The position numbers were made by a program, and so were the translations under genes. From Intestinimonas timonensis (lineage in GTDB: Bacteria > Bacillota > Clostridia > Oscillospirales > Oscillospiraceae): a stretch of DNA of 64,000 nt. Positions 20,135 to 31,276 of this stretch are shown in pieces. The stretch is from contig NZ_LR130816.1 of assembly GCF_900626145.1 (NCBI RefSeq), positions 317,891 through 381,890 on the forward strand, written 5' to 3'. Within the stretch, counting starts at the first letter, position 1; each line of letters begins with the position of its first letter. Below the pieces are notes generated by a model that saw only the letters and a program-made list of their open reading frames with translations, was not told where the DNA came from and made no database searches.

Positions 20135-20848
20135 TCATCCCATGAGCCAGAATAGAGTGGTTTTGGAGACCGCCATGCCCAGCTTCCGCTGGAGGGACAA
20201 GGACGCCTCGTTCCCGTCAATGACCTGGCCGAAGGGGATCTGTCCCCGCTCCAGAGCCAGGTTGATGGCCGCCCGCTGGAGGACCTCTCCCAGGCCCCGG
20301 CGGCGGTAGGCGGGCAGCACCTCCAGCATACCGATGCTCCCCTCGTCGTGGAAGCCCACGAAGCCGGCGGGCTGTCCCTCCACAAAGGCCCCGATGATCC
20401 CCCGGTCCGCCGCCCGCTCCATGTAGTCCAGATCGGCAAAGGTGTGGCTGTAATGCGCCAGCACCCAGGGCGCCCAGGACCGGTCCAGCAGCCGCAGCTC
20501 CCCGCCGAAGGCAGGGACGGACAGGGACACTTTGTCCAGGTAGGCCGCCGACCAGCAGATCTCCCGCTCCGGCAGTCCAAACCTGGCCCTGGCCAGGTCA
20601 AAATACGCCATATCGTGGCCCACAAAGAGGTCGCACCCCTCCGGTACCTGGTCCAGGAAGTCCTCCGCTACGTCCGGCTCTGCCGCCAGCATCCAGGCCC
20701 CGCAGCCGGTGTCGTGGAGAAGGACGCCCCTCTCCTCTGCAATCAGCGCATCTGCGCTGCCCCGGCGCAGGACCTCCAGCATATTGGCGTGGAGGACGCT
20801 GTCCCGCTCCAGCCAGGCCTGGGCTTGTTCCATTTGCTCCACAGTCAC
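20135..20848 (-). CDS. GNAT-family N-acetyltransferase
   Basis: 237 residues, GTG start 20848-20846. The C-terminal half has the acetyl-CoA binding pattern IGMLEVLPAYRRRGLGEVLQRAAINLALERG, preceded by the β-strand AGFVGFHDEG. The N-terminal 110 residues are a family-specific extension of unknown role. Its start overlaps the histidine kinase stop by four bases (GTGA), so the two are co-translated. The acyl acceptor is unknown. Confidence 0.82.
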   Translation of the reverse strand: MTVEQMEQAQAWLERDSVLHANMLEVLRRGSADALIAEERGVLLHDTGCGAWMLAAEPDVAEDFLDQVPEGCDLFVGHDMAYFDLARARFGLPEREICWSAAYLDKVSLSVPAFGGELRLLDRSWAPWVLAHYSHTFADLDYMERAADRGIIGAFVEGQPAGFVGFHDEGSIGMLEVLPAYRRRGLGEVLQRAAINLALERGQIPFGQVIDGNEASLSLQRKLGMAVSKTTLFWLMG

Positions 20849-21981
20849 TTCTCCCCCTCCTCAGCCAGTGGCAGCCGGATCACAAAGCTGGTCCGCTTGC
20901 CATCGCTCTCCGCCCGGATGGTGCCGCCGTGGCGCTCCACGATCTCCCGGGCGATGGCCAGTCCCAGCCCCGCCCCGCCGGTGCGGGTGGACCGGGCCTG
21001 GTCCAGCCGGTAGAATTTTTGAAAGATGTTGGTGAGCTCCTGCTCCGGGATCTCCAGGCCCTGGTTGCGGATGGCGATCTCGGCCCAGCCTTCCCGCTCC
21101 GTGGCCTGGATTTCCACCTCGCCGCCGGGGGCGCTGTAGCTCACCGCGTTGCGCAGCACATTGTCAAAGACCCGGGCCAGCTTGTCGGCGTCCCCCCGCA
21201 CCGTGAGCCGGGGGGCGATGTCGCACTTGCAGGTGAGGTCCTTTTCGGCAAAGGCGGGGTAGAACTCGTCGGAGAGCTGCTCCAGCAGCAGGGAGAGCTG
21301 AATGAGCTCCCCCTTCTCCCCCAGGGTGGCGAAGTCCATGCGGGTGATGTCGAAGAACTCCCCGATGAGCTCCCCCAGCCGGTTGGCCTTGTCCAGGGCG
21401 ATGCCGGTATATTTGGCCCGCTGCTCCGCCGTGAGGCCGGGGTCGTCGTGAAGGAGGTTCAGATATCCCAGCACTGAGGTGAGGGGCGTCTTCAGGTCGT
21501 GGGCCAGGAAGGCCACCAGGTCCTGCCGCCGCTGCTCCGCCTCTTTGGCCTGGGCACGGCCGGCAGCCAGGCTGGCCTGGATGGACCGCAGGTCCCGCTC
21601 CAGGGGAGCGAGCTCCCGAGGCAGGGACACCGGCTCCCCCGTCTCATCTACCACCTGGTGGACGGTGGCGCCGATCTGGTCCATCCACCGGGTGACCTTC
21701 CCCAGCACCGCATAAAAGGCGCCCAGCAGGTAGACCGCCCCCAGGCCGGCCACCCAGTAGAGCCAGCCCTCCCGGAAGATGCGCTGGTACATTCCCTGGG
21801 CGGTCTCCTCTTCCATACCGAACAGGTCCAGGCACAGCCGCTCCGTCCCCTGGGCCATGGCCTGGCCCCACAGGCTGTCGGCCACCCTCCACAGGACCAC
21901 TGTGATGGCCAGAGCCCCCAGGGCCCCCGCCGCCGCCCGCAGCAGCAGCTTTCCCCTCAGCCGGTCATACCGCCTGTCCAT
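20845..21981 (-). CDS. Membrane sensor histidine kinase (VanS-like), no adjacent response regulator
   Basis: 378 residues. Two membrane helices flank a short extracellular loop (about residues 12-30 and 75-95). The cytoplasmic part has a HAMP-like linker, the H-box FLAHDLKTPLTSVLGYLN (phosphorylated His near residue 164), an N-box DNVLRNAVSYSAPGG and G-box TGGAGLGLAIA. This is the VanS/WalK-like class. Normally a response regulator gene precedes such kinases; here the next gene upstream is divergent and unrelated, and the following gene is a GNAT enzyme. Its partner must be elsewhere. Confidence 0.9.
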   Translation of the reverse strand: MDRRYDRLRGKLLLRAAAGALGALAITVVLWRVADSLWGQAMAQGTERLCLDLFGMEEETAQGMYQRIFREGWLYWVAGLGAVYLLGAFYAVLGKVTRWMDQIGATVHQVVDETGEPVSLPRELAPLERDLRSIQASLAAGRAQAKEAEQRRQDLVAFLAHDLKTPLTSVLGYLNLLHDDPGLTAEQRAKYTGIALDKANRLGELIGEFFDITRMDFATLGEKGELIQLSLLLEQLSDEFYPAFAEKDLTCKCDIAPRLTVRGDADKLARVFDNVLRNAVSYSAPGGEVEIQATEREGWAEIAIRNQGLEIPEQELTNIFQKFYRLDQARSTRTGGAGLGLAIAREIVERHGGTIRAESDGKRTSFVIRLPLAEEGEK

Positions 21982-22010
21982 ATCATCCCGCCTTTCGCAG
22001 TCGTGTCCCC

Positions 22011-22039
22011 ATTATACCCGCTGCCGCCTGATGAGGCAA
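22011..22039 (-). promoter_or_regulatory. Predicted promoter of the histidine kinase-GNAT pair
   Basis: -35 TTGCCT (22039-22034), 17 bases, -10 TATAAT (22016-22011), 30 bases before the kinase start. A good match to the housekeeping consensus. Confidence 0.75.
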
Positions 22040-22090
22040 GCGCAGTCCCATGGACCGGACTTTTCCGCCGCCCCTGGTGCTTCTTTCCGG

Positions 22091-22136
22091 TTGACGGTCC
22101 TCCGCTCCCGTGCTATCATAATAGTACAAATGTTCG
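22091..22136 (+). promoter_or_regulatory. Predicted promoter with an overlapping LexA-like box before the radical SAM gene
   Basis: -35 TTGACG (22091-22096), 17 bases, -10 TATCAT (22114-22119). Immediately downstream AGTACAAATGTTCG (22123-22136) matches the Gram-positive LexA box CGAACRNRYGTTYG at 12 of 14 positions (mismatches at 1 and 3). It covers the expected transcription start, a normal place for a repressor. Binding by LexA is inferred. Confidence 0.6.
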
Positions 22137-22153
22137 ATTTCGGAGGGACCCAT

Positions 22154-23419
22154 ATGGAGCTCCTGGACAAGCTGACCATCCTGGCCGACGCCGCCAAATA
22201 CGACGCCGCCTGCACCTCCAGCGGCGTGAGCCGGGGCGGGCGGGGCGGCCTGGGCTCCACCCTGCCGGCGGGGTGCTGCCACTCCTTTTCCGCCGACGGC
22301 CGGTGCATCTCCCTCCTAAAGGTCCTCATGACCAACCGCTGCCGGTACGACTGCGCCTACTGCGTCAACCGCCGGTCCAACGACGTGCCCCGGGCCACCT
22401 TTACCCCCCAGGAGCTGTGCGAGCTCACCCTGGGCTTCTACCGCCGGAACTACATCGAGGGGCTCTTCCTCTCCTCCGCCGTCCTCCGGGACCCTGACTA
22501 CACCACCGAGCGGATGATCGCCGTCCTCTCCCTGCTGCGGGAGACCTACGGCTTTCAGGGCTATATCCACGCCAAGGCCATCCCCGGCGCCGACCCCCTC
22601 CTCACCCGGCGACTGGGGCTGCTGTGCGACCGGCTGAGCGTCAACATCGAGCTGCCCAGCCAGCGCAGTCTGGCCCTGCTGGCCCCCGACAAGACCAAGG
22701 AGGCCATTCTGACCCCCATGGAGCAGATCCGGGACGGCATTGCCGTCTCCAGACAGGAACTGGCCCGGTACCGCCACGCCCCGAAATTTGCCCCGGCGGG
22801 CCAGTCCACCCAGATGATCGTGGGGGCCACCCCGGAGACCGACCTCCAGATCCTGCGGCTGAGCCAGGGGCTCTACCGGCGCTACCGGCTCAAGCGGGTC
22901 TTTTACTCGGCCTACATGCCGGTATCCGACAGCAAGCTGCTCCCCGCCCGGCAGGGGTTCCGGCCGCCCCTTCTCCGGGAGCACCGGCTCTACCAGGCCG
23001 ACTGGCTGCTGCGGTCCTACCACTTTGACGCCGGGGAACTACTGGACGAGGCCCACCCCCACTTCGACCCCCGGCTGGACCCCAAGTGCTGTTGGGCCCT
23101 CCGCCACCCGGAGTTCTTCCCCGTGGACGTGAACCGGGCAGACTACGAGGCCCTCCTCCGGGTGCCCGGCATGGGGGTGACCTCCGCCCGCCGGGTGCTG
23201 GCCGCCCGCCGGGTGGGCCCCCTCACCTTTGAGGGCCTCAAGACCCTGGGGGTGGTCCTCAAGCGGGCCCAGTACTTCCTCACCTGCTCCGGCCGCACCG
23301 TTCCCGGCGCCGCCCGGCTCCAGCCCGAGGACCTCTTCTTCCGCCTGGCCGACCCCATCCCCGGCGGCAGTGCCAAGGTGCTGCCCGGTCAGCTCTCCCT
23401 CTTCTCCCCCGCCACCTGA
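22154..23419 (+). CDS. Putative DNA modification/repair radical SAM protein (TIGR03916 type)
   Basis: 421 residues from ATG 22154 behind CGGAGGGA; a long upstream extension of the frame is not real. The radical SAM cluster motif is CRYDCAYC (near residue 65). A helix-hairpin-helix DNA-binding motif lies near the C-terminus: VNRADYEALLRVPGMGVTSARRVLAARR (in DNA repair proteins such motifs bind the backbone). The family is defined by this fusion and by its gene partner, encoded next here, but its reaction is unknown. Expression may be SOS-controlled given the LexA-like box. Confidence 0.88.
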   Translation: MELLDKLTILADAAKYDAACTSSGVSRGGRGGLGSTLPAGCCHSFSADGRCISLLKVLMTNRCRYDCAYCVNRRSNDVPRATFTPQELCELTLGFYRRNYIEGLFLSSAVLRDPDYTTERMIAVLSLLRETYGFQGYIHAKAIPGADPLLTRRLGLLCDRLSVNIELPSQRSLALLAPDKTKEAILTPMEQIRDGIAVSRQELARYRHAPKFAPAGQSTQMIVGATPETDLQILRLSQGLYRRYRLKRVFYSAYMPVSDSKLLPARQGFRPPLLREHRLYQADWLLRSYHFDAGELLDEAHPHFDPRLDPKCCWALRHPEFFPVDVNRADYEALLRVPGMGVTSARRVLAARRVGPLTFEGLKTLGVVLKRAQYFLTCSGRTVPGAARLQPEDLFFRLADPIPGGSAKVLPGQLSLFSPAT

Positions 23420-23433
23420 AAGGAGCATTGTTA

Positions 23434-24224
23434 TGTCCATGTCCCAGCGCCCCCAGTTCGTCTACCTCTACGACGGCACCTTTCCCGGCTTTCTCACCTG
23501 CGTCTTTGAGAGCTACGCCAGGGACGAGGAGCCGGCCTGCTTCTCCCTCTTTGACGACCCCCGGACCTCCCTGTGGCCGGAGCGAGTGGTAGAGACCGAC
23601 CGGGAGAAGGCGGAGCGGGTGTACCGCTCCCTGAGCCGCCGGGTCTCCCCGGAGGTCCAGAAGTGGGTCCGCCACGGCTTTCTCACCTGCGCCCCGGAGA
23701 AGGAACGGCGGCTCTACGACTTCATCCGCCTGGCCTACCGGGCGGGACCCGCCGTGGTCCGGGACCTGACCGACCCCCGGGTGGCCCCCCTCCACACCGC
23801 CCTCCTCCACCTGTGGAAGGAGGCCCACCTCTTCCAGGGCTTTGTCCGCTTCTCCGACCAGGGCGGCGTCCTCTGCGGCCAGATCTCCCCCAAGAACCGG
23901 GTCCTCCCCCTGCTGCGGCCCCACTTCTGCGCCCGTTTCTCCCGGGAGCGGCTCCTCCTCTACGACCGCACCCACAAAGAGGCCCTCCTCTACCAGCCCC
24001 GGCAGTGGGCCATCCTCCCCCTGGAGGAGTTCCACCTGGAGGGGCCCGGCGAGGAGGAGCGGGATTACCGGCAGCTGTGGCGGCGGTTCTACGACACCAT
24101 CGCCATCCGGGAGCGGGAGAACCCCCGGTGCCGCATGACCCACATGCCCAAGCGGTACTGGGACGACATGACCGAGTTCCAGAGCGAGGCGGCGGCTCTC
24201 GGCACGGCCCTGGCACGGCCGTAG
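23434..24224 (+). CDS. DUF4130 / TIGR03915-type putative DNA metabolism protein
   Basis: About 263 residues; start ATG 23434 (or 23440) behind AAGGAG, 14 bases after the radical SAM gene. It begins FVYLYDGTFPGFLTCVFESY, the signature opening of the family, and ends CRMTHMPKRYWDDMTEF. Members of this family occur next to the radical SAM/HhH protein and, in some bacteria, fused to a uracil-DNA-glycosylase-like domain, which is the reason for the DNA-repair label. That fusion is absent here. No metal or catalytic motif can be pointed to with confidence. Confidence 0.85.
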
Positions 24225-24300
24225 TTTTTGTGTGGGGCGCGACGGCCCCGGCGCGCCAAACCACAGCCGAAGCGCCCCCTCATCCGGCGGCTCCGCCGCC

Positions 24301-24327
24301 ACCTTCCCCCCTGAGGGGGGAAGGTTT
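24301..24327 (+). terminator. Terminator of the radical SAM pair
   Basis: CCTTCCCCCC / GGGGGGAAGG around a short TGA loop followed by TTTT. The preceding CGGCGGCTCCGCCG (24267-24280 region) forms a second small hairpin; such strings are commonly repeated between genes in this bacterial group. Confidence 0.7.
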
Positions 24328-24346
24328 TGCATGGTCGACAGCATCA

Positions 24347-24386
24347 AAAAACGCCCGCCCTTCCATATGGAAGGGCGGGCGTTTTG
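24347..24386. terminator. Bidirectional terminator between radical SAM pair and PFOR
   Basis: A perfect palindrome: AAAACGCCCGCCCTTCCA and its complement meet at CATATG, with A and T runs on the outer sides. Serves the leftward PFOR transcript and the rightward pair. Confidence 0.9.
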
Positions 24387-24414
24387 CTTATGTCAGGGGA
24401 TCACGCGGCGAAAC

Positions 24415-27981
<3,567 letters not shown>

Positions 27982-28037
27982 GTTGATCGTTCCTCCTTGT
28001 TCTTCCAATGGATACAACTCCATTTTCTAGCCCCTTA

Positions 28038-28066
28038 ATACTATCACTCCTTCCTGCGTTTGTAAA
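28038..28066 (-). promoter_or_regulatory. Predicted PFOR promoter
   Basis: -35 TTTACA (28066-28061), 17 bases, -10 TAGTAT (28043-28038), about 55 bases before the start codon. No Rex-like operator was recognised. Confidence 0.7.
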
Positions 28067-28158
28067 TCGAATCTTGCTCCGTTCGAAGATTTTCGTCGAT
28101 GAGCCTAAAATTGGTCCCTCCAATTTGGCAATTCTTAAAAATTAGACGGGTGCTCTCC

Positions 28159-28187
28159 TTGAAATGCCCTATAAAATAAGGTATAGT
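28159..28187 (+). promoter_or_regulatory. Predicted promoter of the ComM-like ATPase gene
   Basis: -35 TTGAAA (28159-28164), 17 bases, -10 TATAGT (28182-28187); the start codon is 38 bases further on. Confidence 0.75.
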
Positions 28188-28225
28188 TAGGAAAAAGTTC
28201 TCAGTGAAATGGAGGTGCTCCCCCC

Positions 28226-29743
28226 GTGCTCTGTACCCTCAATTCCCTGGGCCTTCACGGCATTACGGGCTATCTGGTGACGGCGGAGTGCGACCTCTCC
28301 AGCGGTCTGCCCAACTTTGACATCGTTGGTCTCCCCGACACGGCGGTGAAGGAGGCCCGGGAGCGGGTCCGTTCCGCCATCCGGAACTGCGGCTTTACCT
28401 TCCCCGTCTCCCGGATCACGGTGAATCTGGCCCCCGCCGACCGGCGGAAGGGGGGCACCCTCTACGACCTGCCCATGCTGGTGGGCATCCTCTGCGCCGG
28501 TCGGCAGATGCCCGCCCCGGCGGCAGGGTCCGCCTTCGTGGGAGAGCTCTCCCTGTCCGGGGAGCTGCGGCCGGTGACGGGCATGCTGCCTATGGCCCTG
28601 GCCGCCCGCTCGGCGGGACTCACCGCCCTCTATGTCCCCGCCGACTCCGCCCCCGAGGCCACCCTGGCCGGTGGACTCACCGTCTACCCGGTGGAAAATG
28701 TAGCCCAGCTGGCCGCCCACCTGCGGGGGGAGGTCCCCATCGCCCCGGCGGAGCCCTGGGTTCCGGTACCCGGCAACGGGACGGTTCCCGACTTCGCCGA
28801 CGTGAAGGGCCAGGAGCCGGTGAAGCGTGCCCTGGAGATCGCCGCCGCCGGCGGCCACAACATCGCCATGATCGGCCCCCCTGGGTCAGGTAAGTCCATG
28901 CTGGCCAGAAGGCTCCCCTCCATCCTCCCCGACCTCACCGAGCGGGAGGCCCTGGAGTGCACCCAGATCCACTCTGTCCTGGGTCTCACCACCAAGGAGG
29001 AGCCCCTCCTTACCCGGCGGCCCTTCCGTGCCCCCCACCACACCATCTCCGTGATGGGCCTCTCCGGCGGCGGCTCCCCGCCCCGGCCCGGGGAGATCTC
29101 CCTGGCCCACAACGGCGTCCTCTTCCTGGACGAGCTGCCCGAGTTCCAGAAGGAGACTCTGGAAGTGCTGCGGCAGCCCATGGAGGAGGGCAGGGTCCAG
29201 ATCTCCCGGGTGTCGGGCACCGAGGTCTTCCCCAGCCGGTTCATGCTGGTGGCGGCCATGAACCCCTGCAAGTGCGGCTGGTACGGCCACCCCTCCGGCC
29301 GGTGCCGCTGCTCGGAACACGAGGTGAAGCGTTACCTGGGCCGGCTCTCCGGTCCCCTGCTGGACCGCATCGACCTCTATGTGGAGGTACCGCCCCTGGC
29401 GTTTGACGAGCTCTCCGCCCGCCCTGCCGGGGAGTCCTCGGCGGAGATCAAGAAGCGGGTGGACGCCGCCCGGGCCGTCCAGACCGCCCGGTTCGGCCCC
29501 GACGGCCCTGACTGCAACGCCCACATGGGTCCGAAGGAGCTCCATGCCTGCTGTGAGCTGGACGAGGGGTGCAGGGCCGTCATGCAGGGGGCCTTTGACC
29601 GCATGGGCCTCACCGCCCGGAGCTACGACCGCATCCTGCGGGTGGCCCGGACCATCGCCGACCTGGAAGGGTCGGAACACATCCAGGTCCCCCACCTGGC
29701 CGAAGCCCTCCAGTACCGGGAGAGCAGCTATCTGCGGCGGTAG
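28226..29743 (+). CDS. YifB/ComM-type Mg-chelatase-like AAA+ ATPase
   Basis: 505 residues from GTG 28226 behind GGAGGTG. N-terminal ChlI-like/Lon-fold domain (FDIVGLPDTAVKEARERVRSA), then the AAA+ module with Walker A IGPPGSGKSMLARRLPSILP (near residue 218) and Walker B-like LFLDELPEF, and a C-terminal Mg-chelatase extension with the cysteine-bearing NPCKCGWYGHPSGRCRCS. The ComM protein of naturally competent bacteria drives branch migration of incoming DNA; the role in Gram-positive gut anaerobes is inferred. The usual neighbours (dprA, topA) are not present. Confidence 0.93.
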   Translation: MLCTLNSLGLHGITGYLVTAECDLSSGLPNFDIVGLPDTAVKEARERVRSAIRNCGFTFPVSRITVNLAPADRRKGGTLYDLPMLVGILCAGRQMPAPAAGSAFVGELSLSGELRPVTGMLPMALAARSAGLTALYVPADSAPEATLAGGLTVYPVENVAQLAAHLRGEVPIAPAEPWVPVPGNGTVPDFADVKGQEPVKRALEIAAAGGHNIAMIGPPGSGKSMLARRLPSILPDLTEREALECTQIHSVLGLTTKEEPLLTRRPFRAPHHTISVMGLSGGGSPPRPGEISLAHNGVLFLDELPEFQKETLEVLRQPMEEGRVQISRVSGTEVFPSRFMLVAAMNPCKCGWYGHPSGRCRCSEHEVKRYLGRLSGPLLDRIDLYVEVPPLAFDELSARPAGESSAEIKKRVDAARAVQTARFGPDGPDCNAHMGPKELHACCELDEGCRAVMQGAFDRMGLTARSYDRILRVARTIADLEGSEHIQVPHLAEALQYRESSYLRR

Positions 29744-29768
29744 ACTGGACTTTTTCTCCCAGGGCATC

Positions 29769-30039
29769 TATAATAATGCCTACTGAATAAACCGCGATGG
29801 GGTTTATTCGCGCGGCATTGCCGCGCAATTGGTATGAAAACGGCTGATCCCAGTCGTTTTCATACCAATTTAGACATTATCGCAATGTGTATACTCACAT
29901 AAGTGCCGCGGCACTTGTGTGAGTGGTGCAAGGGTTTGGGGCGCAAACTGCCCAAAACCCTTGCACTTGAACAAAGCTATTTTGCCTTGAAAGCCTTGGC
30001 TTTCAAGGTGTGCAGCTTTGTTCAGTATGCATTATAATA
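29769..30039. repeat. 271-bp element: outer inverted repeat enclosing six consecutive hairpins
   Basis: Outer arms 29769-29787 and 30021-30039 match at 17 of 19 positions. Between them: H1 GAATAAACC/GGTTTATTC (29785-29809); H2 GCGCGG/CCGCGC (29810-29826); H3 20-bp arms 29827-29846 and 29851-29870 with one G:U; H4 16-bp arms 29893-29908/29909-29924; H5 29926-29940/29951-29966; H6 TGAACAAAGCT/AGCTTTGTTCA (29968-30024) enclosing CCTTGAAAGCC/GGCTTTCAAGG. There is no coding frame. The right arm contains TATAAT (30033-30038) pointing at thiI. It may be a foldback/MITE-like element or a structured RNA. Confidence 0.8.
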
Positions 30040-30082
30040 TCCGAGAAAAACATCTGTTTTCAAAACAGGAAAGGAAGTTCAC

Positions 30083-31252
30083 ATGACCGAGATGATCCTG
30101 CTCAAGCAGGGGGAGATGGTCCTGAAGGGGACCAACCGATACACCTTTGAGGACAAGATGCGGGCCAACATCGCCCGGCGGCTGAAGCACCTGGGCAAGT
30201 TCAAGGTCTATACCCGGCAGTCCACCACCTACGTGGAGCCCCAGAGCGAGGACTGCGACATGGACGCCGCCTACGAGGCCATGAAGCACGTCTTCGGCGT
30301 GGTGGGTCTCAGCCGGGCCAAGGCCTGTGAAAAGACCAAGGAGGCCATGCTGGAGACCGCCAAGAGCTACCTGGGAGACCAGCTCTCCAGGGCCAAGACC
30401 TTCAAGGTGGAATCCAAGCGGGCCGACAAGACCTTCCCCATGACCTCCATCGCCCTGAGCCAGTGGGTGGGCGGGGAGCTGGACGACCTCTACCCCAACC
30501 TCACCGTGGACGTCCATAACCCCGAGCTCACCGTCCACCTGGAGGTCCGGGACTACGCCGCCTTCGTCCATGCCGACCCGGAGCCCGGCGCCGGCGGTCT
30601 CCCCGTGGGCACCAGCGGCCGTGCCCTGAGCATGCTCAGCGGCGGCATCGACTCCCCCGTGGCCTCCTGGATGATGGCCAAGCGGGGCGTGGCTTTGGAG
30701 ATGATCCACTTCTACTCCTACCCCTATACCTCCCCCGAGGCCAAGCAGAAGGTGCTGGACCTGGCCCAGCTCCTCACCCCCTGGACCGGACGTCTCACCG
30801 TCCATGTGGTCCCCTTCACCCACATCCAAGAGGAGCTGCGCCGCTCCTGTCCCGAGGACTACTTCACCCTCCTCATGCGCCGGTTCATGATGCGCATCGC
30901 CGAGGGCGTCGCCCACCGCACCGGCTGCCACGCCATCGTCACCGGTGAGTCCCTGGGCCAGGTGGCCTCCCAGACCATGGACGCCATGGCCGTCACCGGC
31001 GCCGTCACCGACCTGCCCGTCTTCCGTCCCCTGGTGGGCATGGACAAGGAGGAGGTGGTGCGCCTCTCCCGGAAGATCGGCACCTTTGAGACCTCCATCC
31101 TGCCCTACGAGGACTGCTGCACCGTCTTCACCCCCCGCCACCCCCGGACCCGTCCCCGCCTGGAGGACGTGGAGGCCATCGAGGCTCCCCTGGACATCGA
31201 CGGCCTGGTGAAGGAGGCCCTGGAGGGCATCGAGCGGGTCCAACTGGGCTGA
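30083..31252 (+). CDS. thiI: tRNA 4-thiouridine synthase ThiI
   Basis: 389 residues from ATG 30083 behind AGGAAAGGAAG. ThiI adenylates U8 of tRNA and inserts sulfur delivered by a cysteine desulfurase. Domains: N-terminal ferredoxin-like region, THUMP (DLYPNLTVDVHNPELTVHLEVRD), and PP-loop ATPase with SMLSGGIDSPVASWMMAKRG (near residue 185). The protein ends in this domain with ILPYEDCCTVFTP and has no C-terminal rhodanese, the normal state in Firmicutes. cinA follows 24 bases later and is probably co-transcribed. The hairpin element lies immediately upstream. Confidence 0.95.
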   Translation: MTEMILLKQGEMVLKGTNRYTFEDKMRANIARRLKHLGKFKVYTRQSTTYVEPQSEDCDMDAAYEAMKHVFGVVGLSRAKACEKTKEAMLETAKSYLGDQLSRAKTFKVESKRADKTFPMTSIALSQWVGGELDDLYPNLTVDVHNPELTVHLEVRDYAAFVHADPEPGAGGLPVGTSGRALSMLSGGIDSPVASWMMAKRGVALEMIHFYSYPYTSPEAKQKVLDLAQLLTPWTGRLTVHVVPFTHIQEELRRSCPEDYFTLLMRRFMMRIAEGVAHRTGCHAIVTGESLGQVASQTMDAMAVTGAVTDLPVFRPLVGMDKEEVVRLSRKIGTFETSILPYEDCCTVFTPRHPRTRPRLEDVEAIEAPLDIDGLVKEALEGIERVQLG

Positions 31253-31276
31253 AAAACAGGAAAGAGGCTTTATATT

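Noticed and set aside
24225..24346. A small gene between the DUF4130 gene and PFOR
   Set aside because: Only GC-rich hairpin strings and terminators are present; open frames lack a start with a ribosome binding site.
28021..28225. Rex operator between PFOR and the ComM-like gene
   Set aside because: No TTGTGAAA/TTGTTAA-type palindrome is present; the AT-rich strings there do not form a matching dyad.
29769..30039. CRISPR array, tRNA cluster or T-box leader in the hairpin region before thiI
   Set aside because: The stems are all different and not spaced as repeats and spacers; no tRNA cloverleaf with anticodon and CCA-side pairing and no T-box AGGGTGGNACCGCG string was found.
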